A stretch of DNA of 64,000 nt from Mesorhizobium_B sp963522145 (GCA_963522145.1 CAUQXI010000006.1:88049-152048), one strand, 5' to 3'. Positions 43,488 through 53,525 are shown, counted from the first letter of the stretch. The notes: a model not told the origin generated them from the letters alone. Numbers and translations are program-made.

Positions 43488-46481
43488 TCAGAAGAAGCTC
43501 TTGCGTTGCCACCAGCCGCCACGCTTGGGCTTTTCCTCTCCGCCGGCACTTTCAGCATCTGCGGACGACACGGTCGGCGCGGCCGACGGCGTCGAGTCCG
43601 CCTCTTGTTGACGACGGCGGTTCGAGCGCGGCCGGGCCGCTGGCGCCTCATCCGGTGTCGCGTCCGCTGAAGGGACGTCTGCAGCCTCTTCTTTCACTGC
43701 GGCGACTTCGGCAGGCGCGTCGTCGGCCGCGTGAGCAACCGCAGCGACGCCTTCCTCCTCATCCGTCGGGTCGCTGCCGGACGGCTGAGCCGCTTCGTCC
43801 AACGGTGCATGATCGTCGGCCGAATTCTCGGCGGGCTCTTCACTGCGGCTCATGTCAGCCGCCGTCGCGACGGCCTGAACGGCCGTGCCGGTGTCCTCGC
43901 CTGTGGCGCCCGCAGTGCCTGATGCAGACACCTCATCCTCCGAGCCGGCGGCTTCATCCCGGCGACTGCGGCGACCGCCGCGCTTGCCGCGCCGGCGCTT
44001 CTTGCTTTCCGCGTCGCCCGCTGCCTCAGCATCGACTTCCGCCGCTCCGGCAGACTCAGGTTCCTCACCATCGGCTCCCTCGCTGCCCACGTCGGCCGCT
44101 GCTTCCGCAGTGGCTGCGGCATCGGTCGAGACGCCATGCTCGCGCTCGCGTCCGCCACCACGGCGACGGCGGCGCTTGCGACGGCGACGATCGGCCGAGT
44201 CGCCGCTCTCATCCGCCTCCGCATCATCCCCGGCTGCCTGGGTTTCCTCGGCGTCGTCTCCAATGGAAACCGCGTCCTCTTCCTCGACCTCCACTTCCGG
44301 CTCCTCGGGAAGGGACGGAACTGCTGTTCGGGATGCCTCATCCGGCATGGACAAAGGCTTCTCCGCCACTGCGCCGCGCAGGATCACATAGTGCTGCGCG
44401 CCGACGGTCTCGTCGGCCTCCACCGTGATCGTGACACCGAAGCGACGCTCGAAATCGGAAAGCGTGCTGCGCTTGTGATTGAGAACGTAGAATGCTGTCT
44501 GCGCAGGCGTCCGCACCGTGATGTGGTGATGAGAATCCTTGAGAAGAAACTCCTCGATCGAACGCACGACGAGCAGCGCGACGGAGGAATCTGACCGCAC
44601 ATGGCCCGTGCCGCCGCAGTGCGGGCAGGGCTTCATGGTCGATTCGAGCATGCTCGTGCGGATGCGCTGCCGCGACATCTCGAGCAGTCCGAAATGCGAG
44701 ATGCGGCCGACCTGAATGCGCGCGCGATCGTTCTTCAGGCAGTCCTTGATCTTCTTCTCGACCGCACGATTGTTGCGGTTCTCTTCCATGTCGATGAAGT
44801 CGATCACGATCAGGCCGGCGAGGTCGCGCAGGCGAAGCTGGCGGGCCACCTCCTCGGCGGCTTCCAGATTAGTCTGGAGCGCGGTGTCCTCGATCGAGTG
44901 CTCCCGCGTGGAGCGGCCTGAATTGACGTCGATCGAAACCAGCGCTTCGGTCTGGTTGATGACGATATAGCCGCCCGACTTCAGCGTGACCTGCGGCTGC
45001 AGCATGCGATCGAGCTGCGCTTCGATGCCGTTCTTGGCGAAGATCGGCGTCGGATCGCGGTAGGGCTGAACCACCTTCGCATGGCTCGGCATCAGCATCC
45101 GCATGAAGTCCTTGGCTTCGCGGTAGCCTTCCTCTCCCGCGACGAGAACCTCATCGATGTCCTTGTTGTAGAGGTCGCGAACCGAACGCTTGATGAGGCT
45201 GCCTTCCTCATAAACGAGGGCAGGGGCCGTCGATTGAAGGGTGAGTGTGCGAACCGTTTCCCACATCCGCATCAGATATTCGTAGTCGCGCTTGATCTCG
45301 ACCTTGGTGCGGTTCTCGCCGGCCGTGCGCAGGATCACGCCCATGCCCTGCGGCACGTCGAGATCCTTCACCACGTCCTTCAGCCTCTTGCGGTCGGCCG
45401 CGTCGGTGATCTTGCGCGAGATGCCTCCGCCGCGTGCTGTGTTCGGCATCAGAACCGAGTAGCGGCCGGCGAGCGACAGATAGGTGGTCAGGGCTGCGCC
45501 CTTGTTGCCGCGCTCCTCCTTCACGACCTGAACGAGCAGGATCTGCCGGCGTTTGATGACTTCCTGGATCTTGTAATGGCGGCGCGGCGGCGCACGGCGG
45601 CGCTCCCGCACTTCTTCCAGCGCATCGCCTGCGCCGACCGATTCCACTTCGCCATCTTCGCTGGTTGCGTGAGGCACTTCCTCGACCTCGCCGCGCAACG
45701 CTTCAGGCGCCTCGGGGATCGGCTCGGACACGACCTCCGCATCGACCGTCATGGCCATTGACGAGGGGCCGCCGGGCGCATCGTCATCCGATGGCTCGGA
45801 ACGCTCTTCGCCCAGCGCCGCATCGGCGTTGCTGGCAGCGGGAGGCTCGCGGTCGGAGTCCGCTTCCTCCCCGGGCTGATCCTCGCGCTCGGTGACCACG
45901 GCGGGCATCGGCTCGATACTGTCGCCCCCCTCGGAAACCGAATCGTCGCCTTCCTCGGCGCCATCATGCGCATCCGAATCGTTCTGATCGCCGGAATTTT
46001 CCTCGCCGGACGAGAACTCCTCGATCTCAACGAGCGAAGCGGGCTCGGCCTCACCGTCGCTCAACTCTTCGCCGGTATTGGCGCTCTGCGTGTCGCCTGC
46101 TTGCTTGCTGCGATCCTTGCCGCCGCGACGACGACGGCGACCGCGGCGTTCCTCGCCGTTTTCGCCCTCTTCGTCGTCTTCCGCCGCTTCATGGGCCTCG
46201 GCGTCCGCGCGAAGAAGCGCCTGCCGGTCGGCTACGGGGATCTGGTAGTAGTCCGGATGGATTTCAGAGAAGGCGAGGAAGCCGTGGCGGTTGCCGCCAT
46301 ATTCGATGAAAGCGGCCTGAAGCGAGGGTTCGACGCGCGTGACGCGCGCCAGATAGATGTTTCCCCGGAGTTGCTTCTTGTCCTGTGATTCGAAGTCGAA
46401 TTCTTCGATGCGGCTACCGCGTGTGACGACGACCCGCGTTTCCTCCCGGTGGGAGGCGTCGATCAGCATTTTGTTGGGCAT
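43488..46481 (-). CDS. rne: Ribonuclease E
   Basis: The 997-residue enzyme begins KMLIDASHREETRVVVTRG, a typical RNase E/G start. Its S1 domain (from about residue 38) is interrupted by roughly 215 acidic residues and an Arg-rich patch (RRGRRRRRGG) before resuming at HYKIQEVIKRRQILLVQVVKEE. The catalytic DNase-like core has VSIDVNSGRSTRE and VIDFIDMEENRN, and the zinc-link CPHCGGTG. The C-terminal 280 residues are Ala/Glu/Arg-rich and probably bind partners. ATG 46481 is the start. It processes mRNA and rRNA. Confidence 0.97.
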   Translation of the reverse strand: MPNKMLIDASHREETRVVVTRGSRIEEFDFESQDKKQLRGNIYLARVTRVEPSLQAAFIEYGGNRHGFLAFSEIHPDYYQIPVADRQALLRADAEAHEAAEDDEEGENGEERRGRRRRRGGKDRSKQAGDTQSANTGEELSDGEAEPASLVEIEEFSSGEENSGDQNDSDAHDGAEEGDDSVSEGGDSIEPMPAVVTEREDQPGEEADSDREPPAASNADAALGEERSEPSDDDAPGGPSSMAMTVDAEVVSEPIPEAPEALRGEVEEVPHATSEDGEVESVGAGDALEEVRERRRAPPRRHYKIQEVIKRRQILLVQVVKEERGNKGAALTTYLSLAGRYSVLMPNTARGGGISRKITDAADRKRLKDVVKDLDVPQGMGVILRTAGENRTKVEIKRDYEYLMRMWETVRTLTLQSTAPALVYEEGSLIKRSVRDLYNKDIDEVLVAGEEGYREAKDFMRMLMPSHAKVVQPYRDPTPIFAKNGIEAQLDRMLQPQVTLKSGGYIVINQTEALVSIDVNSGRSTREHSIEDTALQTNLEAAEEVARQLRLRDLAGLIVIDFIDMEENRNNRAVEKKIKDCLKNDRARIQVGRISHFGLLEMSRQRIRTSMLESTMKPCPHCGGTGHVRSDSSVALLVVRSIEEFLLKDSHHHITVRTPAQTAFYVLNHKRSTLSDFERRFGVTITVEADETVGAQHYVILRGAVAEKPLSMPDEASRTAVPSLPEEPEVEVEEEDAVSIGDDAEETQAAGDDAEADESGDSADRRRRKRRRRRGGGREREHGVSTDAAATAEAAADVGSEGADGEEPESAGAAEVDAEAAGDAESKKRRRGKRGGRRSRRDEAAGSEDEVSASGTAGATGEDTGTAVQAVATAADMSRSEEPAENSADDHAPLDEAAQPSGSDPTDEEEGVAAVAHAADDAPAEVAAVKEEAADVPSADATPDEAPAARPRSNRRRQQEADSTPSAAPTVSSADAESAGGEEKPKRGGWWQRKSFF

Positions 46482-46742
46482 TATACCTTGTCTCCCCGGC
46501 AGCCGCACGCCACGCCGAGAGTGGCGCAAACTGCCGCCTCTCGCGTTCGGAAGATCGGGTGCCGGATGTTTGTTTGGCCGCCGGTGAACAGTCTGACACG
46601 CCGGAAAGGCAGCTCGGCGCAAAAACGCCAAGCCTGTCCATCTTTTCCGATTGCGCGCTCAGAACCATTGTTCGACCCGGGCGGGACCTCTTTGAATTAC
46701 GGCCCGGAAACCGGACCAGCTAAGCAAAACCGAACCAGCCCT

Positions 46743-46767
46743 GAAAAGGCCGCTCCGGCGGCTTTTC
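46743..46767. terminator. Hairpin terminator or attenuator in the rne leader region
   Basis: GAAAAGGCCGC (46743-46753) pairs with GCGGCTTTTC (46758-46767) with one bulged G and a TCCG loop. T-rich tails exist on both strands within the stem. It is 260 bases from the rne start and more than 290 bases from the amidase start, so it ends neither gene. Confidence 0.7.
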
Positions 46768-47010
46768 CTCAGATGAAGGACTCCGCTTTCGGGAGCGCCA
46801 TGAAGAAAAATCGTCGCGATCATCCAAGCCATCGCAGATGCGAGTGGAAATCGGGCGGCGCCCGGAGTTCTTCCTCCGTGTTCGGCGCAAAGCGGTTTCC
46901 CGGCGTGCAGATAATCGATTGATAGTCTTATGATTTGATAAGCTTGCGTGCAAGCCTCAATCAGACCGGCGCATCCTTTGTCCCGTTGGCCGCGGGGGCT
47001 GGGAAGGCTC

Positions 47011-47018
47011 CGTTAACC
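47011..47018 (+). promoter_or_regulatory. TTAACC box upstream of the amidase gene
   Basis: GTTAACCT occurs on the same strand as the gene, 40 to 85 bases before the possible starts (47061 to 47103). The core matches the CtrA half-site. Its role is inferred. Confidence 0.3.
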
Positions 47019-47102
47019 TCGTTCCTCTACCAATCGGCAAGATTTGGCCGCTGCCGCGTGATGGCACGGCAGCGCGGGACCATGATTGCAGAGAACAGCG
47101 TG

Positions 47103-48344
47103 ATGGCTTCAAACTTTGCCTGGTGGTTGCATGGTCGCGCGCCGGTGATCACGGCGGCTTCTTTCCTCCGAGCAATCCTTGTGTTCGCGAGCGTGTTTCT
47201 CCTCACCCCCCTTGCACATGCTGCGGAAAACCAAGCGCGGGACTTTCGTCTTGTCGGAGACGCCACGCGCGCACGGATCGTGGTGGACTTCGACCAAGAA
47301 CCGTCTTTCCTTTGGATGCTGCTTCGTGCCCCGCATCGGCTGGTGATCGACCTGCCGGGCGCCCGCTTCGCTTTCGATCCAGCCGATACGCGGGGAAAGG
47401 GGCTTGTGCGCAGTGTGCGCTATGGAAGCCTCGACGGTGAAGCATCTCGCCTTGTGATCGGTCTCGACGGACCGTTCGCGGTGGAAAAGATCGAGGTCGT
47501 CCGCCAGGAAGATGCGCACGGTTACCGCCTGACGGCCGAGTTGACGGCCGCAACGGAGGCGGAGTTCTCGCAGGCACTGGGCGATCAATCGCAGACCACG
47601 GCCTCGGTCAAGCCTGCACCACTTGCGCCGGCACCAGCCGCAAAGCGGTTCAAGGTGGTGATCGACCCCGGACATGGCGGCGTCGACGGCGGCGCGGAGG
47701 GCCTGAACGGAACGATCGAAAAGGAGATCACGCTCGCCTTCTCGCAGGAATTGAAGGCCGCCCTTTCCGGTTTCGAGGCGCTCGACGTGGTGATGACGCG
47801 CGATGGCGACAAGTTCCTTCGCCTGGACGAGCGGGTCGCGATTGCGCAGCGGGAGGGTGCGAGCCTGCTCATCTCCATCCATGCCGACACGATCCGTGTG
47901 CCCGGTATCCACGGCGCAACCGTTTATACCGTGTCGGACAAGGCGTCGGACCCGGAAGCCGAGGCGCTCGCCATCCGCGAAAATCTTTCCGACGCGCTGT
48001 CGGGGATCACGGTGGAGGAGGACAATCAGCAGGTGGCCGACATTCTGGTGGATCTCATCCGCCGGGAAACACACGGCCTCTCCATGCGGTTCGCGCGCTC
48101 GCTGGTGACGGAAATGACTGGTCAGGTCGGGCTGATCAAGAACCCGCACCGCTCCGCGGGCTTCAAGGTGCTGAAGGCGCCCGACGTGCCGTCGGTGCTG
48201 GTGGAACTGGGCTACCTTTCCAACGACAAGGACGAGGAGCGTTTGCGCGATCCCGCCTGGCGGGCAACGGCCATCGCGGCGATCACCACGGCCGTGTCGG
48301 AATTTGCAGGCGTGAAAACCGCCGCGACCGCCAAGGCCGATTGA
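47103..48344 (+). CDS. amiC: N-acetylmuramoyl-L-alanine amidase with AMIN domain
   Basis: The 413-residue protein has a signal peptide (ITAASFLRAILVFASVFLLT), an AMIN domain (DFRLVGDATRARIVVDFDQEP) and an Amidase_3 domain with VIDPGHGGVDGGAEG (zinc His), SIHAD and LVELGYLSN. It cleaves the amide between MurNAc and the stem peptide to split the septum; AMIN targets it to peptidoglycan. Starts at 47061 and 47082 are also possible. The next gene is PBP1A, 178 bases on. Confidence 0.93.
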   Translation: MASNFAWWLHGRAPVITAASFLRAILVFASVFLLTPLAHAAENQARDFRLVGDATRARIVVDFDQEPSFLWMLLRAPHRLVIDLPGARFAFDPADTRGKGLVRSVRYGSLDGEASRLVIGLDGPFAVEKIEVVRQEDAHGYRLTAELTAATEAEFSQALGDQSQTTASVKPAPLAPAPAAKRFKVVIDPGHGGVDGGAEGLNGTIEKEITLAFSQELKAALSGFEALDVVMTRDGDKFLRLDERVAIAQREGASLLISIHADTIRVPGIHGATVYTVSDKASDPEAEALAIRENLSDALSGITVEEDNQQVADILVDLIRRETHGLSMRFARSLVTEMTGQVGLIKNPHRSAGFKVLKAPDVPSVLVELGYLSNDKDEERLRDPAWRATAIAAITTAVSEFAGVKTAATAKAD

Positions 48345-48522
48345 TCCGCCGTCGTTGCCGATCCGACACAATTGCCGGCTTCATCACTGATCGCCGCGCG
48401 AACGCCCTCGTCGCCGCATTTTCCCCACATCGGCGCGACATGGCACGCCAAAGCCATCCCGGCGGAGGAGGTACGCGCAAGCGTGCTTCTCCAGGATCAA
48501 TCCGCGTGGCACTGGAGCAGGC

Positions 48523-50958
48523 ATGATTCGTCTGATCGGCTATTTCTTCGGCATCGGCGTGATGCTCATGCTGCTCGTTGCGGGCGGCGTCGCTATCTAT
48601 GTCGGCCATTTGACGAAGGAACTGCCAGACTATGAGGTGCTGGCGCGCTACGAGCCGCCGGTGACCACGCGCATCCACGCCTCGGACGGTGCGTTGATGG
48701 CGGAGTTCGCGCGCGAGCGGCGGCTGTTCCTGCCGATCCAGGCGGTGCCGGATCGCGTAAAGGCGGCGTTCCTTTCCGCCGAAGACAAGAATTTCTACAC
48801 GCACCCCGGCGTCGACTTCCAAGGCATCGCGCGCGCTGCGCTGAATTACGTGACCGGCGGGCCGATGCAAGGCGGCTCGACCATCACGCAGCAGGTCGCC
48901 AAGAACTTCCTGCTCACCAACGAGCGCTCGTTCGAGCGCAAGGCCAAGGAAGCGATCCTGTCCTTCCGCATCGAGCAGGCTTATTCCAAGGACCGGATCC
49001 TCGAGCTTTACCTCAACGAGATCAATCTCGGCATGGGCGCCTATGGCATCGCCGGAGCGGCGCTGACCTACTACAACAAGTCCGTCAACGAATTGACGGT
49101 GGCCGAAGTCGCCTACCTGGCAGCGTTGCCCAAGGCTCCGTCCAACTATCATCCCTTCAAATACACCGAGCGCGCCATCGCGCGGCGCAATTTCGTGATC
49201 GATCGCATGGTCGAGAACGGATATGTCTCGAAGGAAGAGGGCGAGAAGTCCAAGGCCGAATCCCTTGGCGTGTCCCCGCGCCGTAATGGCACCTACCTCT
49301 TCGCCGGAGAGTATTTCACCGAGGAGGTGCGGCGTGAGCTGATCGCGCGCTACGGCCAGAGCGCGCTCTACGAGGGCGGGCTATCCGTTCGCACGACGCT
49401 TGATCCCGCCGTACAGCTGGTCGCGCGCAAGGCGATGCAGAACGGCCTGATGAAGTACGACACGCTGCGCGGCTATCGCGGGCCCGTGAAGACGGTTGAG
49501 ATGGGCGCCGATTGGGGTGTGCCGCTCGGTGAGATCAGCGCCCTTTCCGATGTGCCGGAATGGCAGCTGGCTGTGGTGCTTGAAAGCTCCAAGCAGGGCG
49601 TGACGGTCGGCTTGCAGCCCAAGCGGGAGGTTTCCGGCGCGCTCGCCGCCGAGCGCAAGCAGGGCACCATTGCAGCTGCCGACATGACATGGGCGCTGCG
49701 CCACTCGGCGGATGGCAAGATGGTCAAGGCCAAGTCGCCGGCCGATGTTCTGAAAGCGGGCGACGTGGTTTATGTTGAAGCCAAGAACGGCTCGGCGAAC
49801 GACTTCGTGCTGCGCCAGCCGCCAGGCGTCTCGGGCGGGCTCGTTGCGATGGACCCGCATACGGGCCGTGTGGTCGCGATGGTAGGCGGCTTCTCCTTTG
49901 CCGATTCCGAGTTCAACCGCGCGACCCAGGCGCTGCGGCAGCCGGGCTCGTCCTTCAAGCCGATCATCTATTCGGCCGCGCTCGACAACGGCTACACGCC
50001 GGCCTCGGTGATCATGGACGGCCCGGTCACCATCCGGATCGGCAACGAGACCTGGACGCCCAAGAACTATGACGGCAAGGCAGGCGGGCCCTCGACGCTG
50101 CGCGCCGGCATCGAGCGCTCGCGCAACCTGATGACGGTACGGCTCGCCAACGACATGGGCATGAAGCTCGTCGCGGAATATGCCGAGCGCTTCGGCGTTT
50201 ACGACAAGATGCCCCAGCACATCGCGATGTCGCTTGGCTCCGGCGAGACGACCGTGATGCGCATGGTGTCGGCCTATGCGGTGATGGCGAACGGCGGCAA
50301 GCAGATCAAGCCGTCGCTGATCGACCGCATCCAGGACCGCTACGGCAAGACCGTGTACCGTCATGACGAGCGCGCCTGCGAGAATTGCAACGCGCAGGAC
50401 TGGAGCAATCAGGAAGAACCGCAGCTCACGGATAATGCCGAGCAGGTGCTCGACCCGATGACCGCCTACCAGATCACGTCCATGATGGAAGGCGTGGTGC
50501 AGCGCGGCACGGCAATGACGCTGCTTGAGCTCAACCGTCCCATCGCGGGCAAGACCGGTACGACGAATGACGAGAAGGATGCCTGGTTCATCGGCTACAC
50601 GCCGAATCTCGTGGTCGGCCTTTATATGGGTTACGACAAGCCAACGCCGCTTGGGAAAGGCTCCACCGGCGGCGGTCTGGCCGCGCCGATCTACAAGGAG
50701 TTCATGACAACGGCCATGAAGGACAAGCCGGTCGTGGACTTCCGCGTGCCCGAGGGCATGAAGCTGATCGCCATCAACCGCAAGACGGGCATGGCCGCGC
50801 ATGAAGGCGAGGCCGGCACGATCATCGAGGCCTTCAAGCCGGGCACGGGGCCGGCAGACAGCTACTGGGTGATCGGCATGGACGATGCGGCCGGCACGGC
50901 CGCGATCTCACCGGCAGCGAGCGAAGCGATCAACACGGGCGGCGGAGGACTCTACTGA
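48523..50958 (+). CDS. mrcA: Penicillin-binding protein 1A, bifunctional
   Basis: The 811-residue protein has an N-terminal membrane anchor (residues 3-28), a GT51 domain with catalytic Glu in SAEDKNFYTHPGVDFQGIARA, and a transpeptidase domain with active-site Ser in QPGSSFKPIIYS, SRN in ERSRNLM and KTGTT. It polymerises and cross-links peptidoglycan. Length is usual. In rhizobia PBP1A is central to unipolar growth, matching the GPR-like gene nearby on the chromosome. Confidence 0.97.
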   Translation: MIRLIGYFFGIGVMLMLLVAGGVAIYVGHLTKELPDYEVLARYEPPVTTRIHASDGALMAEFARERRLFLPIQAVPDRVKAAFLSAEDKNFYTHPGVDFQGIARAALNYVTGGPMQGGSTITQQVAKNFLLTNERSFERKAKEAILSFRIEQAYSKDRILELYLNEINLGMGAYGIAGAALTYYNKSVNELTVAEVAYLAALPKAPSNYHPFKYTERAIARRNFVIDRMVENGYVSKEEGEKSKAESLGVSPRRNGTYLFAGEYFTEEVRRELIARYGQSALYEGGLSVRTTLDPAVQLVARKAMQNGLMKYDTLRGYRGPVKTVEMGADWGVPLGEISALSDVPEWQLAVVLESSKQGVTVGLQPKREVSGALAAERKQGTIAAADMTWALRHSADGKMVKAKSPADVLKAGDVVYVEAKNGSANDFVLRQPPGVSGGLVAMDPHTGRVVAMVGGFSFADSEFNRATQALRQPGSSFKPIIYSAALDNGYTPASVIMDGPVTIRIGNETWTPKNYDGKAGGPSTLRAGIERSRNLMTVRLANDMGMKLVAEYAERFGVYDKMPQHIAMSLGSGETTVMRMVSAYAVMANGGKQIKPSLIDRIQDRYGKTVYRHDERACENCNAQDWSNQEEPQLTDNAEQVLDPMTAYQITSMMEGVVQRGTAMTLLELNRPIAGKTGTTNDEKDAWFIGYTPNLVVGLYMGYDKPTPLGKGSTGGGLAAPIYKEFMTTAMKDKPVVDFRVPEGMKLIAINRKTGMAAHEGEAGTIIEAFKPGTGPADSYWVIGMDDAAGTAAISPAASEAINTGGGGLY

Positions 50959-50970
50959 CCATTGGCGATG

Positions 50971-51000
50971 CGGCTGGCTTGATGCCGGCCGTTTCGCTTT
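50971..51000 (+). terminator. Probable terminator after mrcA
   Basis: CGGCTGGC (50971-50978) pairs with GCCGGCCG (50984-50991) with one G-T pair and a five-base loop; TTTCGCTTT follows. It lies 13 bases after the mrcA stop and before prfB. Confidence 0.7.
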
Positions 51001-51068
51001 GACAGGTTCGGCGCGCCTCCATATATCGCGGGCCACTGCCCCACACACTTCCTGAAAGACGCCGAGCC

Positions 51069-52200
51069 ATGCGCGCGGAAACGCAGAACATTGTCGATGA
51101 GATCAAGCAGGCCATAAGCCTGCTGAGGAGGCATCTTTGACTGGGATCAAGCGCTGAAGCGGCTTGAATATCTCAACATGCGCGCGGAAGATCCCGCGCT
51201 GTGGAACGACCCGGTCGAAGCCCAGAAGCTGATGCGCGAGCGTCAGGGCCTGGAAGACGGCACCACCGCCGTGCGCAGCCTTTCCCAGGCGCTGGATGAT
51301 AATGTCGAGTTGATCGAACTCGGCGAGGAAGAAGGCGACGCCGGCATCATCGCCGAGGCAGAAGCCGCGATCCGTTCACTGTCCGGCGAGATCAGGGCAC
51401 GGCAGGTCGAGGCCCTTCTTTCCGGCGAAGCAGACGCGAACGATACCTATCTGGAAGTTCACGCGGGCGCCGGCGGCACGGAAAGCCAGGACTGGGCCTC
51501 CATGCTTCTGCGCATGTATACGCGCTGGGCCGAGCGCCGCGGCTTCAAGGTCGAGGTTCTCGAGATGCATGACGGCGAAGAAGCCGGCATCAAGTCGGCG
51601 ACGCTGCTGGTCAAGGGCCACAACGCTTATGGCTGGCTGAAAACGGAATCGGGCGTGCATCGCCTCGTCCGCATCTCGCCATTCGATTCGAACGCGCGCC
51701 GGCACACCTCGTTTTCCAGCGCCTGGATCTATCCGGTGATCGACGATTCGATTGAGATCGTGATCCCGGAATCGGAGGTGCGTATCGATACCTACCGCTC
51801 GTCCGGCGCGGGCGGCCAGCACGTCAACACGACCGACTCGGCCGTGCGCATCACGCATATCCCGACCGGCATCGCGGTGGCCTGCCAGGCGGGCCGTTCA
51901 CAGCATCAGAATCGCGCCAAGGCGTGGGAGATGCTGCGCTCGCGCCTGTATGAGGAGGAGCTGAAGAAGCGCGAGGAGGCCGCAAGCGCGACGGAGGCCA
52001 CCAAGTCCGACATCGGCTGGGGCCACCAGATCCGCTCCTATGTGCTCCAGCCCTATCAGCTCGTAAAGGATCTGCGCACCGGCGTGGAAAGCACTAGCCC
52101 CGGCGACGTTCTGGATGGCAAGCTGGACGAGTTCATGGAGGCGTCGCTGTCGCAACGCATCGAAGGCGGCGCGGAAGCTGCCGTTGCCGATCTGGATTGA
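51069..52200 (+). CDS. prfB: Peptide chain release factor 2, with programmed +1 frameshift
   Basis: A 23-codon first frame starts at ATG 51069 (MRAETQNIVDEIKQAISLLR and so on) and meets TGA at 51138-51140. A +1 shift at CTT-TGA-C then joins it to the 353-codon main frame starting with GAC 51139, for a 376-residue RF2. AGGAGG at 51126-51131 stimulates the shift. RF2 reads UGA and UAA; the main frame has the GGQ motif in SSGAGGQHVNTTDSAVRI. Domains are otherwise complete. Annotated as one gene because of the shift. Confidence 0.93.
51126..51141 (+). promoter_or_regulatory. prfB programmed frameshift site
   Basis: AGGAGG (51126-51131) and three bases (CAT) precede the slippery CTT at 51135-51137, then the in-frame TGA and C. 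The layout matches the classic RF2 autoregulation site: low RF2 causes pausing at UGA and the ribosome shifts to GAC. Confidence 0.93.
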
Positions 52201-52225
52201 TCGGTTTTTGTACGGCGGGCTGCCC

Positions 52226-53482
52226 TCAAAGGAACTTGCTGATCGTCTTGCCGGCCTTGAGGAAACGCAGCGGATCGACGGCGCTGCCGCCCTTGCGCAC
52301 CTCATAGTGGAGATGCGGGCCTGTCGAGCGTCCGCTGCTGCCCGTTTCGCCTATCGTCTGGCCGAGGCTCACTGCATCGCCTTCGGACACGTCGATGCGG
52401 CTTAGATGCGCGTAGCGGGTGGAGAATCCGTTGCCGTGGTCGATCTCGACCATCCTTCCATAGCCGCCGTTCCAGCCGGCCTTCACCACCTTGCCAGCGG
52501 CCGTTGCCACGGCACTGGCGCCGATCGGCGTGCGGAAATCGATGCCTGAGTGGAGCGCGGGCGAGCCGAGCAGGGGATCCTTGCGCACGCCGAAGGTGCT
52601 TGTGACGGCGCGGCCCTCGGCAGGGTTCGCGAGCGGCAGCCGCTTGGCTTCCGCCTTGAGGTTTTCGAGCTCTTCCAGCGCCTCGTCCACTTCCCGGACC
52701 TTGACATCGAAGGAGGAAGCGGGGTCGGCAGGAAGGTATGGACCACCGACCGCGGAATGATCCTGATCGTCGTCGAGCTTGAGGCCGACGGAGGCGAGAG
52801 CGTCCTTGATGCCGCCGGTCGCCTGGTAGGCGTCGCTTGCGAGCGCATCGAGCTTTTCCAGCTGGTCGGACTCGATCGTGCGCAGCGACTGGTTGATCTC
52901 TGTGAAAAGTTTGTCCGCGCGATCGGCGCGTGACATCGAAAGGAGAGCCGGTGTCTTTTCCCGGCTGTTGTCCAGCAATGCCAGTTCGCCGCTCGATCCT
53001 TCCGTCGCGTCCAGGGCGGCGCGCAGGTCAGGCTTGGCAACCGGCAGCGGCGCGTCGGCGGGAAGGGGGGCAGGGGCGTCTGTGCGCGAAAGGATCGGCT
53101 CGAGCCGGCCATGACGCTGGCTGAGCCGCGTCTGGCGATCGAGCAGCTCCGTGACCTTGCTTTCCACGAGCTGTTGATCGAGCAGCTGGCGGCTGGTGAT
53201 GCGGTCAACCTGTCCGCGCAGCGCCGAGATCCGGTCCTCATAGGCGTGCTGAAGCTGCGCCTGTCGCGCCACCGCGGCTCCAAGCAGATCGTCGCGCAGC
53301 ACAAGGTAAGATGTCGCCGCGAGATAGCCGATGGCGATCGCGGATATCGCTGACCCGGCTACCGCCACGGCCCAGGGCCGCACGGTGAAGTGGCGGATCT
53401 TGTCGCCCTGCGCGATGATAACCGTATGCGGCTCCTTGCGCCTGCCGAACACGGTTGCATGTGGAGATGGGAGTTCAGGCAT
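52226..53482 (-). CDS. M23-family metallopeptidase (peptidoglycan hydrolase or activator)
   Basis: The 418-residue protein has one N-terminal membrane segment (VAVAGSAISAIAIGYLAA), a coiled-coil stretch (QHAYEDRISALRGQVDRI onward), and an M23 domain with HSGIDFRTPIG and HLHYEVRKG that hold the zinc ligands. These are typical of MepM/EnvC-type cross-link hydrolases. Start is ATG 53482 or TTG 53494; neither has a strong SD. It is convergent with prfB. A GTTAACCTTAA box is about 45 bases ahead. Confidence 0.93.
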   Translation of the reverse strand: MPELPSPHATVFGRRKEPHTVIIAQGDKIRHFTVRPWAVAVAGSAISAIAIGYLAATSYLVLRDDLLGAAVARQAQLQHAYEDRISALRGQVDRITSRQLLDQQLVESKVTELLDRQTRLSQRHGRLEPILSRTDAPAPLPADAPLPVAKPDLRAALDATEGSSGELALLDNSREKTPALLSMSRADRADKLFTEINQSLRTIESDQLEKLDALASDAYQATGGIKDALASVGLKLDDDQDHSAVGGPYLPADPASSFDVKVREVDEALEELENLKAEAKRLPLANPAEGRAVTSTFGVRKDPLLGSPALHSGIDFRTPIGASAVATAAGKVVKAGWNGGYGRMVEIDHGNGFSTRYAHLSRIDVSEGDAVSLGQTIGETGSSGRSTGPHLHYEVRKGGSAVDPLRFLKAGKTISKFL

Positions 53483-53525
53483 ATCGTTCTTCAACCAGCC
53501 GCGCTGATCGACGGATTACGCCTGA

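Larger units (their letters stand above)
46482..47102. other. Divergent promoter and leader region of rne and the amidase gene
   Basis: About 620 bases with no convincing gene; the plus-strand frame through it runs antisense to the rne start and has no coherent product. It holds a perfect-arm hairpin terminator at 46743-46767 and a TTAACCT box at 47011-47018. RNase E genes often have long leaders that the enzyme cleaves to regulate itself, so part of this is likely the rne 5' leader. Confidence 0.65.

Noticed and set aside
46449..46922. 157-codon plus-strand frame in the rne leader
   Set aside because: It begins antisense within rne, crosses the hairpin at 46743-46767 and has a low-complexity product.
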